From: Actinomycetota bacterium
GTDB lineage: Bacteria > Actinomycetota > Actinomycetes > Nanopelagicales > Nanopelagicaceae
Reading direction: 5' to 3'
NCBI GenBank assembly: GCA_009700715.1
Contig: WLLM01000078.1
Span: 1-5,002 of the forward strand
Length of the DNA: 5,002 nt
Below, in pieces: positions 1 to 5,002 of the stretch; position 1 is the stretch's first letter; every line of letters starts with the position of its first letter. The notes beneath the pieces were generated by a model. The model saw only the letters and a list, made by a program, of their open reading frames with translations, was not told the DNA's origin and made no database searches. The position numbers and the translations under genes are program-made.

Positions 1-764
1 GAGTAATTAATTGCGTTCTCAATCAAATTATGTATCGCCATAATCAATTGCTCACGATCGCCTTTAACTGTGCAGTCTTGCGCTTCGGTAAAGTTAACCC
101 AAATATGGCGCGCATCAGCCGTTGTCTTGCATTGATCAATTGCTTCCTTAATCAAATCATTTACACCAAACTCCTGAGCAACTTTAAGGGGATCGCTATC
201 TTGAACACGCGAGAGTTGAATAATTTCTTGTACCAAGTCCGTAAGGCGCTTGGATTCGGATTGCATGCGAGTTGCAAATTTCTTTACCGCTTCCGGATCA
301 TCCTTTGCACCAAGTACCGCCTCACTTAGTAGGGAAAGGGCTCCGATTGGTGTTTTCAACTCATGTGAAATATTCGCAACGAAGTCGCGACGAACTTCGT
401 GGACGCGCTGGGCTTCACTTTCATCGCTAATCAGAACCAGAACTAAATTCTCATCAGCCAACGGAATGACATTGACCGTTAACTCGTGTTTTCCTTCACC
501 GATTGGTCCACGAGCGATTTCAATTGACCCCTGTTGTTTGGTGGCGGTTCGGCGAACCACGCGAACCAAGGCGAGAAGTTCCTGGCTTTCAATCCGATTA
601 TCTTTAAGGATGCCGAGGTCATCTATCGCAGCACTCTGATAAATAGGTATATCGCCTGGCGCCAGAATCATCGAAGCGCCTTCGAGCTGTTCTAGGACGC
701 CGGTCAGTAGATCGGGCAGGGCGCGCTCACCCAGATCGATACCAGAGTTGCGCCGCAGCCTCAT
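1..764 (-). CDS. senX3: SenX3/PhoR-type phosphate sensor histidine kinase, N-terminal part (C-terminus cut off)
   Basis: This is the 5' part of a two-component sensor kinase; 254 residues are visible and the frame runs off the left edge still open. Residues about 15-115 look like a degenerate PAS-type input region. The dimerisation/phosphoacceptor helix reads RRDFVANISHELKTPIGAL, with the predicted autophosphorylated His at residue 134. The start of the ATP-binding domain is seen as the N-box HNLIENAINY (Asn250) at the edge. The H-box closely resembles mycobacterial SenX3 as I recall it. Start ATG 762-764 is chosen because an in-frame stop lies 15 codons upstream (plus-strand 807-809) with no ATG, GTG or TTG between. 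No Shine-Dalgarno is seen. Unlike typical SenX3/PhoR, no N-terminal transmembrane helices are present, so the visible part looks cytoplasmic. It is divergent from phoU, a layout known for phoRP/phoU in Streptomyces. The family is clear; the choice between the names senX3 and phoR is less so. Confidence 0.9.
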   Translation of the reverse strand, partial: MRLRRNSGIDLGERALPDLLTGVLEQLEGASMILAPGDIPIYQSAAIDDLGILKDNRIESQELLALVRVVRRTATKQQGSIEIARGPIGEGKHELTVNVIPLADENLVLVLISDESEAQRVHEVRRDFVANISHELKTPIGALSLLSEAVLGAKDDPEAVKKFATRMQSESKRLTDLVQEIIQLSRVQDSDPLKVAQEFGVNDLIKEAIDQCKTTADARHIWVNFTEAQDCTVKGDREQLIMAIHNLIENAINY

Positions 765-771
765 GGCGCCA

Positions 772-777
772 ACTCTA
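772..777 (-). promoter_or_regulatory. Candidate -10 element for the sensor kinase gene
   Basis: On the minus strand the hexamer TAGAGT fits the actinobacterial TAnnnT pattern. It ends 7 bp before the kinase ATG, which would place the transcription start on or next to the start codon. That agrees with the absence of a Shine-Dalgarno and suggests a leaderless mRNA. No convincing -35 element is visible. The match is short and could be chance. Confidence 0.35.
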
Positions 778-793
778 GCGTGTGGAAATCTCT

Positions 794-833
794 GTTTACC
801 TTCCGTTCACTTTCTAGACCGAATCCATTCACG
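794..833 (+). promoter_or_regulatory. PHO box (RegX3/PhoP-type direct repeats) between kinase gene and phoU
   Basis: Heptamers resembling GTTCACC occur at 794 (GTTTACC), 805 (GTTCACT) and 827 (ATTCACG). Spacings are 11 and 22 bp, so all lie on one helical phase. The unit expected at 816 is not recognisable. Actinobacterial PHO boxes, described for Streptomyces PhoP, are 11-bp direct repeats of GTTCACCnnnn. The orientation faces phoU, and the site also lies upstream of the divergent kinase gene, so one box could control the phoU-pstCAB operon and autoregulate the kinase. The assignment is by pattern only. Confidence 0.65.
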
Positions 834-842
834 AGCCCCACA

Positions 843-848
843 TACGGT
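843..848 (+). promoter_or_regulatory. Candidate -10 element for the phoU-pstCAB operon
   Basis: TACGGT fits TAnnnT, begins 16 bp after the start of the last PHO repeat (827) and ends 6 bp before the phoU ATG. Transcription would then start at or beside the A of the start codon, giving a leaderless message; no Shine-Dalgarno is seen before that ATG. The position relative to the repeats equals that at the pstS promoter, which raises confidence above a bare hexamer match. The region 17 bp upstream has no good -35 hexamer, as expected for an activator-dependent promoter. Confidence 0.45.
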
Positions 849-854
849 GCCTCC

Positions 855-1505
855 ATGGCACTTATTCGCTCAGTATTTCAAGATGAACTTGATGGCGTCT
901 CACAATCGCTCGTGGATCTCACTTCGATGGTTTCGACATCTATCTCTAAGGCAACCACAGCAATCCTCTCTGCAGATCTAAAACTGGCAGAAGAAGTGAT
1001 CGCAACCGATGATCACATCGATACCTTTCAGCACGAATTAGATGCGCGCATCATCGACATTATTGCTCGCCAACAACCGGTTGCATCAGATTTGCGGGCG
1101 CTCGTAACAGCGCTTCGCATGTCCGCTGATCTAGAACGCATGGGAGATATGTCCCATCACGTTGCCAAGATCGCGCGACTTCGCCATCCAGGTGGCGCAG
1201 TACCAGCAGAACTTCATCCTATGTTTCAAGCGATGGGTAACTCTGCCGAAAAGATTGCGACAAAGACAGGAGTTGTAATCGCAACCCGCGACACTGCAAT
1301 GTCTCTTGAAGTCGAGCGCGATGATGACGAGATGGATAAGTTGCACCGTCAATTAATTGGGACGCTGGTAGATCCTTCATGGACTCATGGCGTTGAGTCT
1401 GCAATTGATCTAACTTTGCTAGGTCGCTACTACGAACGTTTTGCAGACCACGCAGTTTCAGTTTCTCGACGCGTTTACTATTTAGTTACAGGAACCTACG
1501 CGTAA
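855..1505 (+). CDS. phoU: Phosphate signalling/transport regulator PhoU
   Basis: This cytoplasmic all-helical regulator links the Pst transporter to the phosphate sensor kinase and is needed in many bacteria to silence the Pho response when phosphate is plentiful. The 216-residue product is normal family length. It shows the tandem PhoU repeat, each half with an ExxxD metal-binding signature: ERMGD at residues 94-98 in the helix RMSADLERMGDMSHHVAKIA, and ERFAD at 194-198 in RYYERFADHAVSVSRRV. The start is ATG 855 because the product then begins MALIRSVFQDELD, as PhoU proteins usually do. An in-frame GTG at 780 would add 25 unrelated residues and run through the PHO box. No Shine-Dalgarno precedes 855, consistent with a leaderless start. 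It is the first gene of the operon, 3 bp before pstC, whereas in many genomes phoU comes last. Confidence 0.95.
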   Translation: MALIRSVFQDELDGVSQSLVDLTSMVSTSISKATTAILSADLKLAEEVIATDDHIDTFQHELDARIIDIIARQQPVASDLRALVTALRMSADLERMGDMSHHVAKIARLRHPGGAVPAELHPMFQAMGNSAEKIATKTGVVIATRDTAMSLEVERDDDEMDKLHRQLIGTLVDPSWTHGVESAIDLTLLGRYYERFADHAVSVSRRVYYLVTGTYA

Positions 1506-1508
1506 AGA

Positions 1509-2492
1509 ATGACTACCTCTGCTGTTCAAATTCCAGAACCAAGAGAGATAACAACTGAACCTCGACTTTCAGACAAAGTCTTTCGTGGCGTTGTAACAAC
1601 TGGTGGACTCTCTTCACTTGTAGTTCTTGGTTTAATCGCCCTCTTCTTGGCATACCGCGGATTTGAAGTTATTAAGCAAGAAGGCTTGGGCTTCATCACC
1701 CATGCCGAATGGTCAATTACCTTGGACGAATCAGCGAACGTAGTTGATAGCAAGTTCGGCCTATCAGCGATGTTGGTCGGAACGATTCTCTGTTCGATTG
1801 TTGCTGTAATCATTGCAGTACCAATCTCGGTATTTTCAGCGCTCTTCTTAAATTTCTATGCTCCTGCTTGGATGAAGCGAATCCTTGTAGCCATCGTCGA
1901 CATGATGGCGGCTTTCCCATCAATCCTCTTTGGTATTTGGGGATTTTTGGTCTTGATGCCAAGTGTTGAATATTGGGCAAAGCTAATTAATAAGTATTTG
2001 GGTTGGATCCCACTTTTCGAGGTAAAGCCTTACTTCTTTACTCGCTCACCTTTCGTGGCTGGTGTAGTGCTCGCAATTATGATCATTCCAATTATTACTT
2101 CTGTTTCTCGCGAAGTCTTTGCGCAAGCCCCACTTGATCGTATTCAGGCCGCCTTCGCCTTAGGTGCAACACGTTGGGCGATGATTAAGGCCGTCGTAAT
2201 TCCATATGGTCGAAGCGGTGTTGTCGGTGGAGCGATGCTTGGCTTAGGTCGTGCGATGGGTGAAACTGTTGCTGTTTACACAGTGTTAAATATTGTCTTT
2301 CAAGTTAACTGGCATGTACTCCTCGGTGCAGGTGGCAACGTTGCATCTCTTATTATTCTTAAATTTGGCGAAGCTAGCGCCTACGAGATTAAAGCTCTTA
2401 TGGCAGCGGGACTCGTTCTCTTCTTCCTCACACTTAGCGTAAATGCGATTGCAAACTTTATTGTTAAACGAACCGGGAAGTCAGGACGATGA
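1509..2492 (+). CDS. pstC: Phosphate ABC transporter permease PstC
   Basis: This is one of two membrane subunits of the high-affinity phosphate importer PstSCAB. The 327-residue product has a polar N-terminus of about 30 residues, then about six hydrophobic segments (roughly 30-50, 86-114, 125-150, 183-199, 236-265 and 295-318). The cytoplasmic EAA-type coupling loop, where PstB docks, is at about 200-232 (AAFALGATRWAMIKAVVIP). Family-typical stretches include AAFPSILFGIWG near 134-145 and GLGRAMGETVAV near 245-256. It starts 3 bp after the phoU stop with no well-placed Shine-Dalgarno, so translation is probably coupled to phoU. The 3' end overlaps pstA by four bases (ATGA). No damage or unusual residues were noticed. 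It is separated from PstA by the shorter periplasmic loop and the GETVAV motif. Confidence 0.95.
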   Translation: MTTSAVQIPEPREITTEPRLSDKVFRGVVTTGGLSSLVVLGLIALFLAYRGFEVIKQEGLGFITHAEWSITLDESANVVDSKFGLSAMLVGTILCSIVAVIIAVPISVFSALFLNFYAPAWMKRILVAIVDMMAAFPSILFGIWGFLVLMPSVEYWAKLINKYLGWIPLFEVKPYFFTRSPFVAGVVLAIMIIPIITSVSREVFAQAPLDRIQAAFALGATRWAMIKAVVIPYGRSGVVGGAMLGLGRAMGETVAVYTVLNIVFQVNWHVLLGAGGNVASLIILKFGEASAYEIKALMAAGLVLFFLTLSVNAIANFIVKRTGKSGR

Positions 2493-3532
2493 GCACCCTA
2501 GCTACTCCGCAGAAACCTTGGGCGAAACGTCCCATTGATCGCGCCCGCGAATTAGCGATCGTTCTCTTTGCTGGGTTTTTCTCATTTGCCTTTGTTGCGG
2601 TTACTGAAATGAAGGGAAAGTTGGCATACGCCTTAATTTTCTTTATCGCGTACGCACTTTTATCAGCAACTTTCGCATTTATTTCTAGAGGAGCTCCAGC
2701 AGCAAAAGATGCAGTTGTAAGTACATTCGTTTCACTAGGTGCCGTACTTACTGTATTACCAATGCTTAGCATCCTCTTTACGGTCATAAAAAATGGTCTG
2801 CCTGGCCTACATCTCGGTCTGCTAAATCACGATATGTCGATGGCTACACCAACAGATCCAATTGCCACGGGTGGAATTCTCCATGCAGTCACCGGAACGC
2901 TTACGTTGGTGGCGCTTGCACTAATCATGAGTGTGCCCATCGGTATCTTGACGGCGCTATATCTAACTGAAGTAAAAGGAAAATTTGCAGGTCCAATTCG
3001 CTTCTTGGTTCAAGCAATGTCTGGGGTGCCGTCAATTGTTGCAGGTCTCTTTATTCTCTCTGCAGTTCTCTATCCAATAACTAAAGGTTATTCAGCGCTA
3101 ATGGGTTCTCTAGCGCTAACCATTTTGATGATCCCAACCATTGCACGAACGTCAGAAGAAGTTCTATTGCTTATTCCAAATGATTTACGCGAAGCTGGTA
3201 CAGCACTTGGCGGAACCCAATGGCGCACTGTTGCAATGATTGTTCTTCCCGCAGCTCGCAGCGGGTTGATGACTGCAGTTATTTTAGGTGTAGCTCGTAT
3301 CGCAGGCGAAACTGCACCAATTCTTCTACTTACTGGTGGTGGCGATAAAGTCAATCCAAATCCCTTTAACGGTTCAGTTGGTTCGATTCCTTATTACATC
3401 TGGAAGTCATTTAACGCCGGATCCCCAGAAGCGATTACTCGCGCATGGGCAGGGCTTTTAGTTTTGATGGTTCTTGTATTTATTCTCTTTATTGCAGCGC
3501 GTTCCTTATCTAGCCGAAAAATTTCAAAGTGA
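2489..3532 (+). CDS. pstA: Phosphate ABC transporter permease PstA
   Basis: This is the second membrane subunit of the phosphate importer, pairing with PstC to form the pathway. The product has 347 residues. The core carries the PstA-type sequence [18 protein letters not shown] (about 177-194), the EAA coupling loop [21 protein letters not shown] (about 234-254) and [16 protein letters not shown] (about 269-284). An additional hydrophobic pair at about 22-39 and 45-65 precedes the usual six helices and makes it longer than E. coli PstA. From memory, Streptomyces PstA has a similar extra hairpin followed by an AKD motif (AAKDAV at 71-76 here), so this supports an actinobacterial origin and is not a fusion. 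The ATG overlaps the pstC stop, with AGGA at 2483-2486 only 2 bp upstream, so coupling is likely. Confidence 0.95.
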   Translation: MSTLATPQKPWAKRPIDRARELAIVLFAGFFSFAFVAVTEMKGKLAYALIFFIAYALLSATFAFISRGAPAAKDAVVSTFVSLGAVLTVLPMLSILFTVIKNGLPGLHLGLLNHDMSMATPTDPIATGGILHAVTGTLTLVALALIMSVPIGILTALYLTEVKGKFAGPIRFLVQAMSGVPSIVAGLFILSAVLYPITKGYSALMGSLALTILMIPTIARTSEEVLLLIPNDLREAGTALGGTQWRTVAMIVLPAARSGLMTAVILGVARIAGETAPILLLTGGGDKVNPNPFNGSVGSIPYYIWKSFNAGSPEAITRAWAGLLVLMVLVFILFIAARSLSSRKISK

Positions 3533-3558
3533 TTCAAACTCCTGAAAGCGAGAAGACC

Positions 3559-4401
3559 ATGTCATCAACCACTCCCAGCTCCTTAGCAAGTGTTGCGCAG
3601 GCAAAGCCGGAACGTAATGGCACAAACTCAGCACAGGGCACTGGTCTTGAGACCCGCGGTATTCATGCATGGTTCGGCAAGAATCACGTTCTTTCAGATA
3701 TCAATCTCGATTTCACCGCAGGTTCTGTAACTGCACTGATCGGTCCATCTGGTTGTGGAAAGTCAACATTTATTCGCACAATCAACCGTATGCACGAATT
3801 TATTCCGGGTGCGGCAATGGCTGGAGAAGTTTTGCTAGATGGCAAAGATGTTTATGCCCCTGGCGTTGATGTAACAAAGATTCGTTTGCAAATCGGCATG
3901 GTTTTCCAGAAGCCAAACCCATTTCCATCAATGACAATCGGCGAGAACGTTCTATCTGGGTTAAAGCTGGCACAACTTAAAGTTGATAACAAAGATGACC
4001 TCCTCGAAGAGTGTTTGGTCCGCGCCGGACTTTGGACTGAAGTTAAAGATCGCCTCAATACACATGGTGGTTCGCTTTCAGGTGGTCAGCAGCAACGCCT
4101 CTGCATCGCCCGTGCCCTAGCGGTACGTCCGCAGGTACTTTTAATGGATGAGCCTTGCTCGGCTCTTGATCCAGGATCAACGCTTCGAATCGAAGACACG
4201 ATTCGTGAACTTTCAGACACAATGACGATCGTCATCGTCACCCACAATATGCAGCAAGCAGCGCGCGTATCTGATTACACCGCCTTCTTCTTATCTGATG
4301 GTGGCCCTGGCGAAATGATTGAAGTCGCCCGCACCAGTGAGATTTTCTCCCAGCCAAAGGATCAGCGCACTGAAAATTATGTAACTGGCCGCTTCGGCTA
4401 A
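3559..4401 (+). CDS. pstB: Phosphate ABC transporter ATP-binding protein PstB
   Basis: This ATPase drives phosphate import from the cytoplasmic face of PstC/PstA. From ATG 3559 the product is 280 residues. It has Walker [10 protein letters not shown] (62-70), Q-loop [13 protein letters not shown] (Gln117), ABC signature LSGGQQQR (173-180), Walker B VLLMDEP with catalytic Glu198, D-loop SALDP and switch His229 (VTHNMQQA). The tail YVTGRFG is typical of PstB, as is the FQKPNPFP stretch. About 29 Ser/Thr/Ala-rich residues precede the ABC domain, longer than usual. An alternative GTG start at 3529 overlaps the pstA stop (GTGA) and adds ten residues, but has no Shine-Dalgarno. ATG 3559 has AGAAG/GAG purine tracts at 3550-3555. 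The start is therefore uncertain; the function is not. Confidence 0.95.
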   Translation: MSSTTPSSLASVAQAKPERNGTNSAQGTGLETRGIHAWFGKNHVLSDINLDFTAGSVTALIGPSGCGKSTFIRTINRMHEFIPGAAMAGEVLLDGKDVYAPGVDVTKIRLQIGMVFQKPNPFPSMTIGENVLSGLKLAQLKVDNKDDLLEECLVRAGLWTEVKDRLNTHGGSLSGGQQQRLCIARALAVRPQVLLMDEPCSALDPGSTLRIEDTIRELSDTMTIVIVTHNMQQAARVSDYTAFFLSDGGPGEMIEVARTSEIFSQPKDQRTENYVTGRFG

Positions 4402-4403
4402 GC

Positions 4404-4464
4404 GTTACCTGTTGTTCATCTAAACGTTAATCAGCGTTTGCCTTCTAGGTGCGGGTTGTTAACC
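4404..4464 (+). promoter_or_regulatory. PHO box upstream of pstS
   Basis: GTT-led heptamers lie at 4404 (GTTACCT), 4414 (GTTCATC), 4426 (GTTAATC), 4436 (GTTTGCC) and 4458 (GTTAACC). The units at 4414, 4436 and 4458 are exactly 22 bp apart, and those at 4404 and 4426 form a second 22-bp series one helical turn off. The best matches to GTTCACC are 4414 and 4458 (6 of 7). This is the expected form of an actinobacterial PhoP/RegX3 operator and would make pstS independently phosphate-regulated. The array begins 2 bp after the pstB stop. The outermost unit at 4404 is the weakest. Confidence 0.6.
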
Positions 4465-4487
4465 AGGGCTTCTTATCTTTGGCCCTG
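4464..4487 (+). terminator. GC-rich inverted repeat after pstB, possible terminator or attenuating hairpin
   Basis: CAGGGC (4464-4469) is the exact reverse complement of GCCCTG (4482-4487). A further G-U pair extends the stem to 7 bp around a 10-base loop. No T-tract follows, so it is not a classical intrinsic terminator, though U-tail-less hairpins are known as terminators in actinobacteria. It lies 62 bp past the pstB stop and overlaps the predicted pstS -10. RNA started at the pstS promoter would not contain the whole stem; only read-through from pstB would. Function is uncertain. Confidence 0.35.
4474..4479 (+). promoter_or_regulatory. Candidate -10 element for pstS
   Basis: TATCTT fits TAnnnT and begins 16 bp after the start of the last PHO repeat (4458), the same offset as at the phoU promoter. 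Transcription would begin near 4486, giving a leader of about 30 bases that includes the Shine-Dalgarno. It sits in the loop of the inverted repeat at 4464-4487. No clear -35 hexamer is seen. Confidence 0.45.
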
Positions 4488-4503
4488 TAAGACACCTAAA
4501 TCT

Positions 4504-4512
4504 AAAAGGGGA
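4504..4512 (+). promoter_or_regulatory. Strong ribosome binding site of pstS
   Basis: AAAAGGGGA ends its G run 6 bp before ATG 4518. It is the only clearly good Shine-Dalgarno in the window, in keeping with the high expression expected of a binding protein and in contrast with the coupled or leaderless starts of the other genes. It fixes the pstS start. Confidence 0.8.
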
Positions 4513-4517
4513 AATTA

Positions 4518-5002
4518 ATGAAAGTTTCAATGCTCGCAAAATCTGCAGCAGTTGCACTCGTTTTTGGGTTGGTCGCCTCGACACCAGCTCACGCAGTTGA
4601 TCTTCAAGGTTCTGGCGCTTCATTTCCAGCGCTCCTAGTAGAAGCATGCAAGGCTCCATTTGCCACAGCTTCAGGACATTCATATACATATGCAGCATCT
4701 GGTTCAGGTGCAGGTCGTACAAATTCAGATAAGTCAGTCGGAGATTTCTGGTTTACAGATGCAGCACACACAGCATCATCAAAGCGCGCCAGCATCATCC
4801 ACGTTCCAGTAGTAGCAGCTCCAATCGGTATTTTGCACAACCTTCCATCACGTAACACTCTTTCACTTTCAGCATCAACTATCGCTGGAATTTTCGGTGG
4901 AACAATTACACGTTGGAACGATCCTGCGATCATCAAGGATAACAATCGTGCTTACGACAAGATCATCTACAAGAAGGATAAGAACGGTAACCCAGTTCTA
5001 GA
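4518..5002 (+). CDS. pstS: Phosphate-binding protein PstS, N-terminal part (C-terminus cut off)
   Basis: This is the extracytoplasmic phosphate-binding subunit of PstSCAB; 161 residues are visible and the frame is open at the right edge. A Sec signal peptide (MKVSMLAKSA, then a hydrophobic stretch) ends in PAHA, with predicted signal peptidase I cleavage after residue 26. No lipobox cysteine is present; the only visible Cys is residue 44, in the mature part. Binding-loop motifs follow the family order: GSGASFP (31-37), SGSGAG (61-66), and GDFWFTDAA (75-83) whose Asp81 aligns with the phosphate-contacting Asp of E. coli PstS. TRWNDP (131-136) is a PstS hallmark. The third loop differs from the usual FGASDAP form. 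Codon use is strongly biased to GCA, TCA and ACA, as expected for a highly expressed gene. It has its own PHO box and RBS, and follows rather than precedes pstCAB. Confidence 0.92.
   Translation, partial: MKVSMLAKSAAVALVFGLVASTPAHAVDLQGSGASFPALLVEACKAPFATASGHSYTYAASGSGAGRTNSDKSVGDFWFTDAAHTASSKRASIIHVPVVAAPIGILHNLPSRNTLSLSASTIAGIFGGTITRWNDPAIIKDNNRAYDKIIYKKDKNGNPVL

Noticed and set aside
30..639. Plus-strand open frames inside the kinase region
   Set aside because: They lie antisense to a clear histidine kinase frame with intact H-box and N-box, and their translations show no family features.
780..854. GTG 780 as an upstream start for phoU, adding 25 residues
   Set aside because: The added residues do not resemble PhoU, and the stretch contains the PHO-like repeats and a -10 candidate. 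ATG 855 gives a normal PhoU N-terminus.
2489..2690. Extra N-terminal helices of PstA as a fusion or acquired domain
   Set aside because: A similar hairpin followed by an AKD motif is recalled from Streptomyces PstA, so it appears to be a normal actinobacterial feature.
4402..4517. A riboswitch or small RNA between pstB and pstS
   Set aside because: The 116 bp are accounted for by repeats, -10, one short hairpin and RBS. No further conserved secondary structure is evident.
4459..4945. Minus-strand open frames across the pstS region
   Set aside because: They overlap a plus-strand frame with signal peptide, RBS and PstS motifs. They lack recognisable domains and are explained as shadows.
1..5002. 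Mobile element, CRISPR array, tRNA, rRNA or defence system
   Set aside because: No terminal repeats, transposase or integrase motifs, spaced identical repeats or cloverleaf sequences were seen. Every frame of note belongs to the Pho regulon.

Overview
The window is a phosphate-starvation locus from what looks like a low-GC actinobacterium. The best guess is a freshwater acI/Nanopelagicales-type genome. This rests on a SenX3-type kinase H-box, an actinobacterial-style PstA with an extra N-terminal membrane hairpin, TAnnnT -10 elements, GTTCACC-type 11-bp repeats, AT-leaning codons and very tight gene packing. The lineage is an inference; no rRNA or other marker gene is present.

Layout, left to right. 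Bases 1-764 on the minus strand hold the N-terminal 254 residues of a SenX3/PhoR-type sensor histidine kinase, cut by the window edge. A 90-bp divergent intergenic region (765-854) carries direct repeats that resemble an actinobacterial PHO box, with a candidate -10 element facing each way. The plus strand then reads phoU (855-1505), pstC (1509-2492), pstA (2489-3532) and pstB (3559-4401, possibly from GTG 3529). Junctions are a 3-bp gap, a 4-bp overlap and a 26-bp gap (or a 4-bp overlap). A 116-bp intergenic region (4402-4517) holds a second set of PHO-like repeats, a -10 candidate, a GC-rich inverted repeat and a strong Shine-Dalgarno. It is followed by the 5' part of pstS (4518 to the edge).

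How it works together, from family knowledge. PstS captures phosphate outside the membrane and PstC/PstA form the channel. PstB supplies ATP hydrolysis, and PhoU relays transporter status to the SenX3/PhoR kinase. The kinase's response regulator (RegX3/PhoP) would bind the PHO boxes. The regulator gene is probably just beyond the left edge.

No wholly new system is visible. Points worth a second look are the kinase with no room for N-terminal membrane helices, the matching repeat/-10 geometry at the two promoters, probable leaderless starts for both divergent genes, the phoU-first/pstS-last gene order, and a hairpin that encloses the predicted pstS -10.
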